Shown here: in pieces, positions 25,218 through 33,469 of the stretch
Numbering within the stretch: position 1 is the first letter of the stretch
Layout: every line of letters starts with the position of its first letter
Assembly (NCBI GenBank): GCA_020353535.1
Contig: CP070696.1
Span: forward strand, 1,551,361 to 1,615,360
Length of the DNA stretch: 64,000 nucleotides
Reading direction: 5' to 3'
Origin: Spirochaetaceae bacterium
Lineage (GTDB): Bacteria > Spirochaetota > Spirochaetia > SZUA-6 > DRHE01
Made by a program: the position numbers and the translations under genes
Notes under the pieces: model-generated
The model's input: only the letters and a program-made list of their open reading frames with translations
Databases searched by the model: none
What the model was told of the DNA's origin: nothing

Positions 25218-26000
25218 ATGATATTTATCGGTGAACGAATCAACACGGGATTCAAGGACATCAAAGCCGCGGTTGCCAACAAGGACGCCGATGTGCTTAA
25301 AAGTTGGGCGGTCAAGCAGACCAAGGCCGGCGCCACCTATCTCGATGTAAATCTGGGCGCTGTGTCGAACAAGCCCGAGGACCTCTGCTGGATGATCGAG
25401 CAGGTTCAGGCGGCTTCGGATCTGCCGATCTCCATCGATACCAACAAGCCCTCGATGCTCAAAGAAGCGGTGCCTCTGTGCAAGAAGCCGCCCCTGATCA
25501 ACTCCACCACGGCGGTGGATGAGAAGATGGAGGATATGTTTCCCATCGTGGCTGAAGCCGGTGCTTCGATTATCGGTCTGGTAATGGATGAGGAGGGCAG
25601 CCCCAAGAGCGCGGACAAGCGGGTGGAGAATGCCGGTAAGCTGCTGGCCAAGGCTATGGAGTTCGGCATCAATCCGGAGCAGCTTTTCCTCGACCCTATT
25701 GTCATGCCCCTGAAGTACATGCAGGAGCAGGCCCAGGAAATCCTGGCGGCGGCCAACCAGTTTAAGCTGTTCAGCGATCCGCCGCCCCACATCGTCTGCG
25801 GGCTGTCCAACATCTCAAATGGCACCACCCAGAAGAAGTTGATCAACCGCACCTTCGCGGTCATGCTGGTGGCCAACGGGCTGGATGCGGTGATCTGCGA
25901 TGTTACCGACGAGGATCTGGTGGACGCCCTGCTCACAGCCGAGCTGGTGATGAACAAGCAGATCTATGCGGATAGTTACATAGAGGCCTTCCGCTCCTAG
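25218..26000 (+). CDS. acsE: Methyltetrahydrofolate:corrinoid protein methyltransferase
   Basis: AcsE moves the methyl group from methyl-tetrahydrofolate to the cobalt of AcsCD, joining the methyl and carbonyl branches. From the ATG at 25218 (AAAGGAGAG before it) the product has 260 residues, matching the Moorella enzyme. It is a pterin-binding TIM barrel: FIGERINTGFKDI, GATYLDVNLGAVSN, SIDTNKPS, LDPIVMPLKYMQEQ and CGLSNISNGTTQK are all characteristic. It is the last gene of the acs run. None of the tetrahydrofolate-branch genes (fhs, folD, metF) are in the window. Confidence 0.96.
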   Translation: MIFIGERINTGFKDIKAAVANKDADVLKSWAVKQTKAGATYLDVNLGAVSNKPEDLCWMIEQVQAASDLPISIDTNKPSMLKEAVPLCKKPPLINSTTAVDEKMEDMFPIVAEAGASIIGLVMDEEGSPKSADKRVENAGKLLAKAMEFGINPEQLFLDPIVMPLKYMQEQAQEILAAANQFKLFSDPPPHIVCGLSNISNGTTQKKLINRTFAVMLVANGLDAVICDVTDEDLVDALLTAELVMNKQIYADSYIEAFRS

Positions 26001-26069
26001 AAGCAGAGCCCAACCATTACCGCATTAACCTACGGGATGCGTCGCAGCAGATCGTCTTTGTATTGAATC

Positions 26070-27158
26070 ATGAATCTCATTCAATGGGGCTGGAACGCCT
26101 CATTTGAACAACAATTCGAGAAAATAAACAACGACGGTTCCTGTCTACCGGCACGGGTCATCTATGCTCAACGACAGCGCTACAGGGTGGTCAGCGGGGA
26201 GGGAGTTTTTTCGGCCCGGGTGAGCGGGCGCTATCTCTATCTGGCGGGCTCGTCTGCCGATTTCCCAACCGCCGGCGATTGGGTGGGTGTACGGATTGAT
26301 AGAGAGGATACCAGCGCTAAAAACGTCGCGGTCATCCACTTCACCATCCCCCGCAGATCCTGGCTGTCCCGTAAAGTTGCCGGAGACAGGATCGAGGAGC
26401 AGCTGATCTGTGCCAATATCGACAGAGTTTTCTTGGTCGCTGGTTTGGATAGAGATTTCAATCCGCGCCGAATCGAGCGCTATCTCTCCGCCATCTTCGA
26501 AGGGGGAGCGGAGCCGGTGATTGTGCTGAACAAAATCGACCTCTGCGGGGATCTTGAGTCCCGGATGGCGGAAGTTGGGACCGTAGCGTTTGATCTGCCG
26601 GTAATCTGCACAAACGGCCGGAGTGGGGCCGGTTTGGAGCAGCTCGACCCGTATTTGCAGCAAGGCACGACCGTGGCGTTTGTGGGTTCATCAGGGGTGG
26701 GTAAATCCACCATCATCAACCAACTGTTAGGAAGGAACGTTCAAGCAACGCGAGGCTTGCGCAGCGACGGCAAAGGACGGCACACCACCAGCCATCGGGA
26801 GCTCTTCCAGATTCCAGGACAAGGGATGGTAATCGATAATCCAGGAATGAGGGAGCTGCAGCTCTGGGCTCATGAGGAAAGGCTGGCGGACACCTTTGCT
26901 GAGATCGAGTATCTGGCCGAGCAGTGCCGATTCAGCGACTGTGGTCACGAAAATGAACCGGGGTGTGCCGTTCAGCGGGAGGTCTCGGCGGGAAACATCG
27001 ATCCGAAGCGCCTGAGCAGCTATCTCAAACAGAAAAGGGAGCTGGAACTTCTGTCCGCAACCGATAAGCTCACAAGCCAGGAACGCTACAACCTGCGGCG
27101 ACAGGAGAGTCGACGGTGGCACAAGATGATCCGGGATCGCTTCAAAGACAAGTATTGA
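26070..27158 (+). CDS. rsgA: Small-subunit ribosome biogenesis GTPase RsgA
   Basis: RsgA is a circularly permuted GTPase that checks late assembly of the 30S subunit. The 362-residue product has an N-terminal OB-fold, then the G motifs in permuted order: NKIDL (G4), GSSGVGKST (G1, Walker A) and DNPGMR (G3). A C-terminal zinc site lies in CRFSDCGHENEPGC. Residues after about 320 are Arg/Lys-rich, as usual. It begins 69 bases after acsE and has no clear ribosome site, so it could share that transcript or use a weak promoter. It is a housekeeping gene with no functional link to the acs genes. Confidence 0.95.
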   Translation: MNLIQWGWNASFEQQFEKINNDGSCLPARVIYAQRQRYRVVSGEGVFSARVSGRYLYLAGSSADFPTAGDWVGVRIDREDTSAKNVAVIHFTIPRRSWLSRKVAGDRIEEQLICANIDRVFLVAGLDRDFNPRRIERYLSAIFEGGAEPVIVLNKIDLCGDLESRMAEVGTVAFDLPVICTNGRSGAGLEQLDPYLQQGTTVAFVGSSGVGKSTIINQLLGRNVQATRGLRSDGKGRHTTSHRELFQIPGQGMVIDNPGMRELQLWAHEERLADTFAEIEYLAEQCRFSDCGHENEPGCAVQREVSAGNIDPKRLSSYLKQKRELELLSATDKLTSQERYNLRRQESRRWHKMIRDRFKDKY

Positions 27159-27173
27159 GCTTGCGGTCCTGTC

Positions 27174-27573
27174 TCAGAACCAGGTCTGTTTTTTGTACTC
27201 TCCATAGCGCCGGCCGAAGTGCCGTTCCAGGTTCTTTTCCTCGAAATGGGTCCAGACGACGATGATGCCTGCCCAGAGGAAGGTGGAGAAACAGGCAGAA
27301 TCCGATCACCGCCAGAGGTGCGCCGGCGGACATCGAAACGGCGGAAGGGATATTCATCTTGACCGGATCGGCACCGCACCAATATCCCCATCCGAGATAT
27401 CCGAGAAAATTAACGACCAGCAAGAAACGGAAGTCAATTATGTTGATTCCTCTTCTATAGATGGATATGTGGGCCACCAGGCGCAGGAGGTAACTGAGCA
27501 AGCAGAGGGCAGCACCCAGGATCATTAGAATCAGGTTTGGGACGCTCGCTTCTTGGTACACGAGAAAGGGCAT
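27174..27573 (-). pseudogene. Isoprenylcysteine/phospholipid methyltransferase-like membrane protein, frameshifted
   Basis: Reading from the ATG at 27573 gives hydrophobic segments (LILMILGAALCLLSYLLRLVA and FLLVVNFLGYLGWGYW). Near 27290 the sequence TGTTTCTCC breaks the frame. Dropping one T restores WAGIIVVWTHFEEKNLERHF and then GRRYGEYKKQTWF, ending at a TGA (27174-27176). That tail is the substrate/SAM-binding signature (E...L...FG..Y..Y) of the ICMT/PEMT methyltransferase family. Without the correction the ORF runs on into unrelated sequence to 27142. Either this is a real single-base frameshift or a sequencing error in a T run. The repaired protein would have about 133 residues. Confidence 0.75.
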
Positions 27574-27621
27574 TATCCCATTCTATTCCGTGACCCGCAG
27601 CTTGTACAGATTCGGCGTATT

Positions 27622-28854
27622 TCAGGGCAGCAGTTCCGAGGCGTGGCGCTGGATCTTCTGGATCGCCGTGGCGATCTCTTGGACGTCCTGCTCGTCCCCG
27701 AGAAAGGCGAAGTGGGGGATCCAAACCGTCTCATAGGCAGCCTTTTCCGTGACCGGAAAACTGCGATCCAATACCTCCTGCATACGCCGTTCACTGCTAT
27801 TGTCCCCAGGCAGCAAACGGCCTTTATAGGCGCCGCTTTCGAAGAGATCCAGGGCATGCAGGGGCGGGTAGCTGGCCTGTTCCGGGATGCCTTCGGCTTT
27901 CAGGGCTTCAATGAAACGCTCTCGCGAAAGCCCGGCGAATGCTTCCTGATCGTAGTGGAAGATGTAGGCGTAGTGGCCGTTGTGGGTGCAGCGTTCATCC
28001 AGCCGCTGGGGTGTGATTCCCTGAACGGCACCAAGCAACTCGTCCAGTAGCCGGGAGTGAGCGAAGCGCTTCGCCCCCTGTGCCTCCAGGCGTCGGAGCT
28101 GCACGGTCAGAACCGCTCCCTGCCACTCGGAGAGCCGGTAGTTCGAACCGTAGTTGTAGTGGTCGTAGAACCACTTGCCCGGCAGCCGGCCGCAGTCATG
28201 GACTGAGCGGACTTTCTCCTCGTAGGCCTCGTCGTTCGTGAGAATAATTCCCCCCTCTCCCGCGGTCATCAATTTGCTGGCCTGAAAGCTGAAGGTGCCG
28301 GCGATCCCGAAGGTGCCGATTTTACGCTTTTTCCACTCCGTTCCATGGGCGTGAGCCGAATCTTCGATTAAAAGAAGATGGTGACGGGACGCCATTTCCG
28401 CCAGTCGATCCAGGTCTGCCGGATGGCCCGCCATGTGCACAGCGATGATCGCTCGCGTGCGATCTGTGATCGCTGCCTCGACCTGGTCCGGATCTATGCA
28501 GTAGGTTCCGTCCTGTACATCTACCAGGACAGGCAGCGCACCGGTTGACAGTACCGCACTGGCTGTAGCCACGAAAGTGAAGTCGGGGAGGATTACCTCA
28601 TCACCGAAACCGACTTCCAGGGCGGAAAGGGCCACCTCAAGAGCATGCGTTCCATTTGTTACGGCGATACCGAACTTCGCCTGGTGATAGGCGGCAAAAG
28701 CCCTTTCAAACTCCAATGTCCTGGATCCTGGGGTGCGCCACCACTGTCGACTGTGAAGCACCTCCTGCAGTGCCTTCTCTTCCCCCTGATCGAAGTACGG
28801 CCAGGGGGGAAAAGCTTTGGTCTTTGTCTTTGCGCCGCCTTTGATTGCCAGCAT
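27622..28854 (-). CDS. DegT/DnrJ/EryC1/StrS-family PLP-dependent aminotransferase
   Basis: The 410-residue product is a fold-type I aminotransferase of the sugar aminotransferase (AHBA synthase-like) family. Visible family features are TNGTHALEVAL, GDEVILPDFTFVATASAV, AIIAVHMAGHPAD, EDSAHAHG and the PLP lysine in FSFQASKLMTAGEGG, followed by NYRLSEWQGAVL. These enzymes usually aminate keto-sugars for surface polysaccharides or antibiotics. No other sugar genes are near, so the substrate is open. It is divergent from the pirin gene across a gap of about 160 bases and lies 48 bases from the frameshifted methyltransferase. Confidence 0.92.
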   Translation of the reverse strand: MLAIKGGAKTKTKAFPPWPYFDQGEEKALQEVLHSRQWWRTPGSRTLEFERAFAAYHQAKFGIAVTNGTHALEVALSALEVGFGDEVILPDFTFVATASAVLSTGALPVLVDVQDGTYCIDPDQVEAAITDRTRAIIAVHMAGHPADLDRLAEMASRHHLLLIEDSAHAHGTEWKKRKIGTFGIAGTFSFQASKLMTAGEGGIILTNDEAYEEKVRSVHDCGRLPGKWFYDHYNYGSNYRLSEWQGAVLTVQLRRLEAQGAKRFAHSRLLDELLGAVQGITPQRLDERCTHNGHYAYIFHYDQEAFAGLSRERFIEALKAEGIPEQASYPPLHALDLFESGAYKGRLLPGDNSSERRMQEVLDRSFPVTEKAAYETVWIPHFAFLGDEQDVQEIATAIQKIQRHASELLP

Positions 28855-29017
28855 TGATCGGTCCTCCTGGTTCGGATGGCAGATTACCTTGACTGATATT
28901 AGTTAGGAGAGTAATCAGTTTATCTGATTTGGCTGAGCGACTCAAGGAGCCGGACCGGGTCAGAACAACCGGTTGTCCGAAAAGCCGCCAGAGGGTATGT
29001 TTTCAGTAGAGGATATC

Positions 29018-29929
29018 ATGCAGAATACGAGTTCTTATCCATCGCCGATTCAACGGATCATCCAGCCCAGGGCGGTGGATCTCGGCGGCTTTGTTGTTCG
29101 CCGCAGCCTTCCGGCCGCGGGATACCATTCGGTGGGACCCTGGGTGTTCTTCGACCACATCGGACCGGCGGCCTTTTCCCCCGGAAGAGGTGTGGATGTG
29201 ATTCCCCACCCCCACATCAACCTGGCGACCGTCACCTATCTGTTCGAGGGGGAAATCGTTCACCGGGATTCCATCGGGAGCGTGCAGACCATCACTCCTG
29301 GAGCCATAAATCTGATGGTGGCCGCCCGGGGGATCGTCCACTCGGAACGAAGCGGTCCTGAACTGCGGGCCAAGGGTCATCGTTTGAACGGACTGCAGCT
29401 GTGGTTCGCCCTGCCGGAGAGCGACGAGGAGATCGAGCCGTCCTTCGATCACTACCCCGCCGGAGACCTGCCCCGCGCCTCGATCGATGGCGTCGGGCTG
29501 AGGGTGATGATCGGCTCGGCTTACGGGCTTCGTTCTCCGGTAAAGACTTTTTCGCCAACCCTTTACGCGGAGGCGGACATGCCGCAGGAAGGCGGGCTTG
29601 TTCTGCCAACCGAGGTGGAGCAAAGGGCGGTCTACTTAGTTTCTGGCGCCTTGAGTGTTCATGATTTCGAGCTGCGGGAGCATAGTCTGATAGCCTTTGA
29701 ACCGGGAAGCGAGGTGCGACTCTCTGCTCGGGAGGACAGCCGTCTCACTTTAATCGGCGGAACGCCACTGGGCAGGCGCTATATGTGGTGGAACTTCGTC
29801 TCCTCCCGGAAAGAGCGCATCGAACAGGCCAAGGCAGACTGGAAAGAGGGGCGTTTCCGGATGGTTCCGGGAGAAACCGAGTTCTATCCCCTGCCGCAGA
29901 GGGATGCCTTTTCGGAAAAAAACGGGTAG
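29018..29929 (+). CDS. Pirin-family bicupin protein
   Basis: About 300 residues with two cupin domains. The N-terminal cupin contains GPWVFFDHIGPAAF, the iron-binding HPHINLATVTYLFEGE and HSERSGPE. The C-terminal domain includes QEGGLVLPTEVEQRAVYLVSGAL. Bacterial pirins bind iron and some act as quercetinases or modulate enzymes; the role here cannot be told. The start is set at ATG 29018, which has AGAGG nearby. An ATG at 28997 and a TTG at 28973 are alternatives with weaker sites. It stands alone between a divergent aminotransferase gene and the convergent RRM gene. Confidence 0.92.
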   Translation: MQNTSSYPSPIQRIIQPRAVDLGGFVVRRSLPAAGYHSVGPWVFFDHIGPAAFSPGRGVDVIPHPHINLATVTYLFEGEIVHRDSIGSVQTITPGAINLMVAARGIVHSERSGPELRAKGHRLNGLQLWFALPESDEEIEPSFDHYPAGDLPRASIDGVGLRVMIGSAYGLRSPVKTFSPTLYAEADMPQEGGLVLPTEVEQRAVYLVSGALSVHDFELREHSLIAFEPGSEVRLSAREDSRLTLIGGTPLGRRYMWWNFVSSRKERIEQAKADWKEGRFRMVPGETEFYPLPQRDAFSEKNG

Positions 29930-30065
29930 ACCGCCGAATGATATTCGATCGTTATCACATCGTTGAAAGTTGAGAACCCGGGGATCATCCAGACGTTTGT
30001 AACGGATGGAAGTTTCTCTGTGCAAATAAACTATATAGACCTGATCTCTGAGAACTTAAATAAAG

Positions 30066-30091
30066 GAGGGATCAAACCGACCCGATCCCTC
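30066..30091 (-). terminator. Probable intrinsic terminator of the RRM gene
   Basis: GAGGGATC (30066-30073) and GATCCCTC (30084-30091) form a perfect eight-base stem with a ten-base loop. On the minus strand it comes 28 bases after the RRM stop and is followed by CTTTATTTAAG, a T-rich tail. In the plus direction no T run follows, so it probably does not serve the pirin gene equally well. Confidence 0.6.
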
Positions 30092-30119
30092 TTGATTCAG
30101 TGCAGTGTTAGAGCTGGGA

Positions 30120-30410
30120 TTACCAGCGGTTTCGTGAGCCGCTGGAGGTTCGGGAGCGATCCTCCCGGGGTTTGCTGATATTTACTGTCAAATTTCGGCC
30201 TCCGAGCTCGCTGCCGTTGAGCGCTTGTATCGCCTGCTCGGCCTCTTCTTGAGTGCTCATCTCGACGAAGCCAAAGCCCCGGGAACGATCGGTGTATCGG
30301 TCCGTAATGACCTTTGCAGATTCTACGGTCCCGTGGGACTCGAAGAGTTCCGCCAATTGTTCATCCGTAACTGAGTAGGGTAGACCACCCACGTATAGTT
30401 TTTTGTTCAT
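30120..30410 (-). CDS. Small RRM-type RNA-binding protein
   Basis: A 96-residue single RRM protein. RNP2 is KLYVGGLP at residues 4-11 and RNP1 is SRGFGFVEM around residue 45. The tail is short and Arg/Ser-rich. Bacterial RRM proteins of this size (Rbp type) bind single-stranded RNA and are often induced by cold or stress. GGAGGAG lies four bases before the ATG. The gene is monocistronic, with its own promoter (30550-30578), a leader of about 130 bases and a terminator, which suits post-transcriptional control. Confidence 0.95.
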   Translation of the reverse strand: MNKKLYVGGLPYSVTDEQLAELFESHGTVESAKVITDRYTDRSRGFGFVEMSTQEEAEQAIQALNGSELGGRNLTVNISKPREDRSRTSSGSRNRW

Positions 30411-30549
30411 TTTCTCCTCCTAGAGAATCAAACCATCATCTTTTTTGCTTAGGACCGTCAAAGGAGCAGAACGTGAGTCTGGTCGGTTAACCCTGCCGGT
30501 ACGAATCGCAAAATCTAAAATGATCGGGTTCCTGAATGTACTGCTGCGA

Positions 30550-30578
30550 AAAATACTGTTTTCATTAAATAAAGTCAA
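30550..30578 (-). promoter_or_regulatory. Promoter of the RRM gene
   Basis: On the minus strand TTGACT (30578-30573) and TATTTT (30555-30550) are separated by 17 bases. Transcription would start near 30543, leaving a leader of about 130 bases before the RRM ATG at 30410. Long leaders are common for cold-responsive RNA-binding protein genes. Confidence 0.55.
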
Positions 30579-30850
30579 TCGCTTCTTGCGGTAAATCGGT
30601 CGTGGATCACAGCGACGATCCGACAATCGTTACTTGCACGAATCGGTAATTTGTATCATTATAGCCTAGTACGGTCTTATTTGAGAGTATAGGTACGAAC
30701 TTTTGCGAATAACTTAGGTCCTGATAGAAATACCTGGGAATCCTCTTGGAGGTTGTCCCTCTCGTGTCAGGTTGAGCACCGTCTGTCAAATAATACCTGC
30801 TATCTATTTGGGGAAATCCTCTTCCCCGACAACGACAGGTGGTGTTGACG
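30579..30850. other. Gene-free stretch before the radical SAM gene, with a small hairpin
   Basis: No credible gene is seen here. It is more AT-rich than the coding sequence around it. GGGGAA (30810-30815) and TTCCCC (30822-30827) form a six-base stem with a six-base loop, 24 bases ahead of the radical SAM ATG; no T run follows, so it is an operator or leader hairpin rather than a terminator. GGTAATTT at 30646-30653 equals one half of the cooS operator but has no partner arm. Confidence 0.35.
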
Positions 30851-32260
30851 ATGAAAATTCTGCTGGTCTCCCCGTGTAAAGACCCTAACTTCAAGAAGTC
30901 GAAATTCCTCATGATACCGCAACTTGCACTACATCTGATTGCCGGACTGACTCCGCCCGAACACGAAGTGCGCATCCTCGAAGAGGAGCTGGAGACCATC
31001 GACCTGGAAGAAGATTGCGATCTGGTGGGAATCAGCTGTATGACATCGAATGCCACCCGGGCCTATGAGCTGGCTGGGGAGTATAGGAAGCGTGGACGTA
31101 CCGTGGTGCTCGGGGGAGTGCACCCGACCCTCTTGCCCGATGAAGCCCTCCAGCATTCCGACGCCGTGGTCGTAGGGGAGGCGGAGGGAGTGTGGGAACA
31201 GGTGGTTGCGGATGTTCAGGCGCGCAAGGTGCAGAGGGTGTATCACCAGCCCTCTCCCTCCTTGGAACGCTATATCGGCATGGGCAACCGCAGGAACACG
31301 AAAAAGAGACTCTTCGACGTAGTCCCGGTGATGACGACCCGAGGATGCCCGTACAACTGCGAGTTTTGCTGCGTGCACGATATCTTCGGGCGACGGATCA
31401 GGCATCTGCCGGTGGACAATGTCGTTCGAGACATTGAAGAATCGGAAGGTAAAATTTTCATCTTTCTCGATGACAATATCATTGGTGATCCCGTGTATGC
31501 CAAACAGCTGTTTCAGGCCATCAAGCCGCTGAAGATAAAATGGGTCGGACAAGCCTCCCTGTCCTTTGTCAAGGACGAGCAGATGATGCGGCTGGCCAGT
31601 CAGAGCGGCTGCAAAGGATTGTTCTTTGGTCTGGAGAGTGTGTCCCAGACTCAGCTGAAGCGGATGCGCAAGGCCATCAAAGAGGTGGGCAAGATCGGCG
31701 AGGCGGTCCAGAAAATAAAGGACTTCGGCATCTACTTTCACGCCTCCATGATCTTCGGCTTTGACAGCGACACTAAAGATACCTTTGCGGATACCCTGGA
31801 TTTTCTCGAGAAAAACCACATCAGTTCGGCTTCGATCAACGTGCTCACCCCTTATCCGGGAACCGAAGTGTTCCGAAGCTTCAAGGAACAGGGACGATTA
31901 CTCACCGAAGATTGGCGATACTACGACCACTCCACAGTTGTCTTCCAACCGAAGAATATGAATCCTTTCGAGCTTCAGGCCGGCAGGCTTTGGGCTATGA
32001 AGCAGTTTACCCAGATGTCATCGCTGCTTCGACGCCTTCCCGACCATTTGGATTTTCCTCTCCTGCACCTGGCTATGAACCTTGGATTTCAGGCCGCCTG
32101 CAAGCACGAGCTACGGGAGCTGCCGGAGTTGGCGGCGCGTCTGTTTCCAGTTCCGGAGAGCGAGTTGTCGGAGCAGCGGGGTATCCCACTGCGGAGCCTG
32201 CGATTGACGGACCTGATGGCTCGCGGTCTGCTGAGAGCTGATAGAAGCACCGGAAACTGA
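30851..32260 (+). CDS. B12-binding radical SAM enzyme
   Basis: The 469-residue product has an N-terminal cobalamin-binding Rossmann domain (CDLVGISCMTSNATRAYELA, VVLGGVHPTLLPDEAL). A radical SAM domain follows, with the [4Fe-4S] motif CPYNCEFC around residue 175. GLFFGLESVSQ and MIFGFDSDTKDT lie in the barrel, and a C-terminal extension resembles that of DUF4070-type members. Relatives include lipid and hopanoid methylases, so modification of a lipid or other metabolite is possible but unproved. The start is ATG 30851 rather than the GTG at 30839. The next small gene is 14 bases downstream. Confidence 0.92.
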   Translation: MKILLVSPCKDPNFKKSKFLMIPQLALHLIAGLTPPEHEVRILEEELETIDLEEDCDLVGISCMTSNATRAYELAGEYRKRGRTVVLGGVHPTLLPDEALQHSDAVVVGEAEGVWEQVVADVQARKVQRVYHQPSPSLERYIGMGNRRNTKKRLFDVVPVMTTRGCPYNCEFCCVHDIFGRRIRHLPVDNVVRDIEESEGKIFIFLDDNIIGDPVYAKQLFQAIKPLKIKWVGQASLSFVKDEQMMRLASQSGCKGLFFGLESVSQTQLKRMRKAIKEVGKIGEAVQKIKDFGIYFHASMIFGFDSDTKDTFADTLDFLEKNHISSASINVLTPYPGTEVFRSFKEQGRLLTEDWRYYDHSTVVFQPKNMNPFELQAGRLWAMKQFTQMSSLLRRLPDHLDFPLLHLAMNLGFQAACKHELRELPELAARLFPVPESELSEQRGIPLRSLRLTDLMARGLLRADRSTGN

Positions 32261-32274
32261 AGGAGGACCTGTAG

Positions 32275-32559
32275 ATGCTGATCAAACATGTATTGTATCT
32301 GGTTAATGTTTTCGTCAGAGCTTTCGAGCGCACTATCGGGTGGGTCGTGGGAGTTATGGATTCCCTTAGTGTGATCTGCGGTCGTAGGATCGTCGTGGAT
32401 TTGGTACTCGAGCTCCTCGAATGGATTGACCAGCTGCTCGAAGTTGGAAAACGATACCTCGAACGGGTGAGTAAAACGCTGAGGTATCGGCTGTATTTTG
32501 AAGCTGTCACCCGACCCATGCAAACTCGCTACCGCGAGCTAAAAAGAAATAGATTGTAA
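32275..32559 (+). CDS. Small hypothetical protein coupled to the radical SAM gene
   Basis: This is a 94-residue, strongly basic protein. The first 50 residues are hydrophobic and amphipathic (LYLVNVFVRAF, WVVGVMDSLSVI), and the last 30 are rich in Arg and Lys, suggesting membrane attachment with a cytoplasmic tail. I do not recognise a family. GGAGGA stands six bases before the ATG, which supports a real gene, and the 14-base gap suggests co-transcription with the radical SAM enzyme. It may be an anchor or accessory for that enzyme if its substrate is a lipid, which is a guess. The frame stays open for another 62 codons after its stop. Confidence 0.6.
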   Translation: MLIKHVLYLVNVFVRAFERTIGWVVGVMDSLSVICGRRIVVDLVLELLEWIDQLLEVGKRYLERVSKTLRYRLYFEAVTRPMQTRYRELKRNRL

Positions 32560-32774
32560 GCCGCGTCTCCTCCCCGCTTTGTTGCGCTCCCGTTGAATGA
32601 ATTCACAGGAAATGGTGTATTCGATAGAGCGGAAGCATCGAGAGGCAATTTGATTATCACTGCGGCGGGTCGGTATCTGTTTGCCTTTAACAACAATGAC
32701 GAGCTCATCGATACGATCCCACGGTATATTAATGTATGGAAGCGATAGTACTTGCCCCCCTTTGCTCGTTTTTT

Positions 32775-32800
32775 TGAAACCGGTCGATCAGATTCGCGTA
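32775..32800 (+). promoter_or_regulatory. ECF-type promoter before the sigma factor gene
   Basis: TGAAAC (32775-32780), a 16-base spacer and CGTA (32797-32800) match the classical ECF (sigma-W-type) promoter exactly. Transcription would begin near 32807, 26 bases before the TTG start. The position right before an ECF sigma gene suggests autoregulation. The rest of the gap (32560-32774) holds only an in-frame open stretch of 52 codons (32593-32748) with no clear start signal. Confidence 0.65.
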
Positions 32801-32832
32801 TATTATTCGAATAAGTATGCAGGACTGTTTAT

Positions 32833-33423
32833 TTGACATCAGAAAGTCGCAAAAACGCAGACGCCGAAGATCTCTGGGCGGTTCAGGCGACCTTGAACGG
32901 CAATCCGGCAGCCTTTGAAGGGATCGTCGAACGATACACGCCGCTTTTGTACTCTCTAGCCTACCGACTGCTCGCTTACGGCGAGGAGCCGGAAGATGCG
33001 GTTCAGGAGATACTCGAAAAAGTGTTCCGCAGTTTACCCCGATTTCGAATCTCTCAACGTTTCTTTCCCTGGATGTACACCATCGGCTTGAATCACCTGC
33101 GTTCGTTGGCACGACGAGGAAGACGCCGAAGCCGGCTCAAGATACGGACGGCGGAACCGCAACGCCTTCTGGAATCGGTAGCCTCTGAACAGGGCAATCC
33201 GGAAAGACAGAGTGAGATGCAGGAGGGGGAACGCCTTGCACAGCAGGCCCTCGATACGCTGCGCATCGAATACCGAGAAGTGTTCGTGCTCAGGCAGATC
33301 CAGGGGTTCTCTGTGCGGGAAGTAGCGGAGGTGCTGCAGATCCCCGCAGGGACTGTGAAAACCTATCTTCATCGGGCGCGAAAGGGGATGATCGATTATC
33401 TGTCCGGAAGGGGCTGGGAGTGA
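32833..33423 (+). CDS. ECF-family RNA polymerase sigma factor
   Basis: The 196-residue protein has sigma region 2 (AAFEGIVERYTPLLYSLAYR, EDAVQEILEKVFRSLPRF, FPWMYTIGLNHLRS) and region 4 (FSVREVAEVLQIPAGTVKTY, LHRARKGM), joined by a basic linker; regions 1 and 3 are missing, as in ECF factors. In-frame sequence upstream offers only TTG 32833, with AGGA eight bases away, because a TAA closes the frame at 32812. It is followed after 46 bases by a candidate anti-sigma factor and three exported proteins, which are its most likely regulon along with itself. Confidence 0.93.
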   Translation: MTSESRKNADAEDLWAVQATLNGNPAAFEGIVERYTPLLYSLAYRLLAYGEEPEDAVQEILEKVFRSLPRFRISQRFFPWMYTIGLNHLRSLARRGRRRSRLKIRTAEPQRLLESVASEQGNPERQSEMQEGERLAQQALDTLRIEYREVFVLRQIQGFSVREVAEVLQIPAGTVKTYLHRARKGMIDYLSGRGWE

Positions 33424-33469
33424 AACCCCAGCCGCCTGCGGGCGTATAGAGAAGTGGAGTGAGATAGTA

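Noticed and set aside
30420..30626. 68-codon minus-strand ORF upstream of the RRM gene
   Set aside because: It covers the predicted promoter and leader of the RRM gene and has no ribosome site.
32593..32748. 52-codon open stretch, in frame with the small gene ending at 32559
   Set aside because: It has a TTG start with no ribosome site and no recognisable family; could be the remnant of a longer protein, but this cannot be shown.
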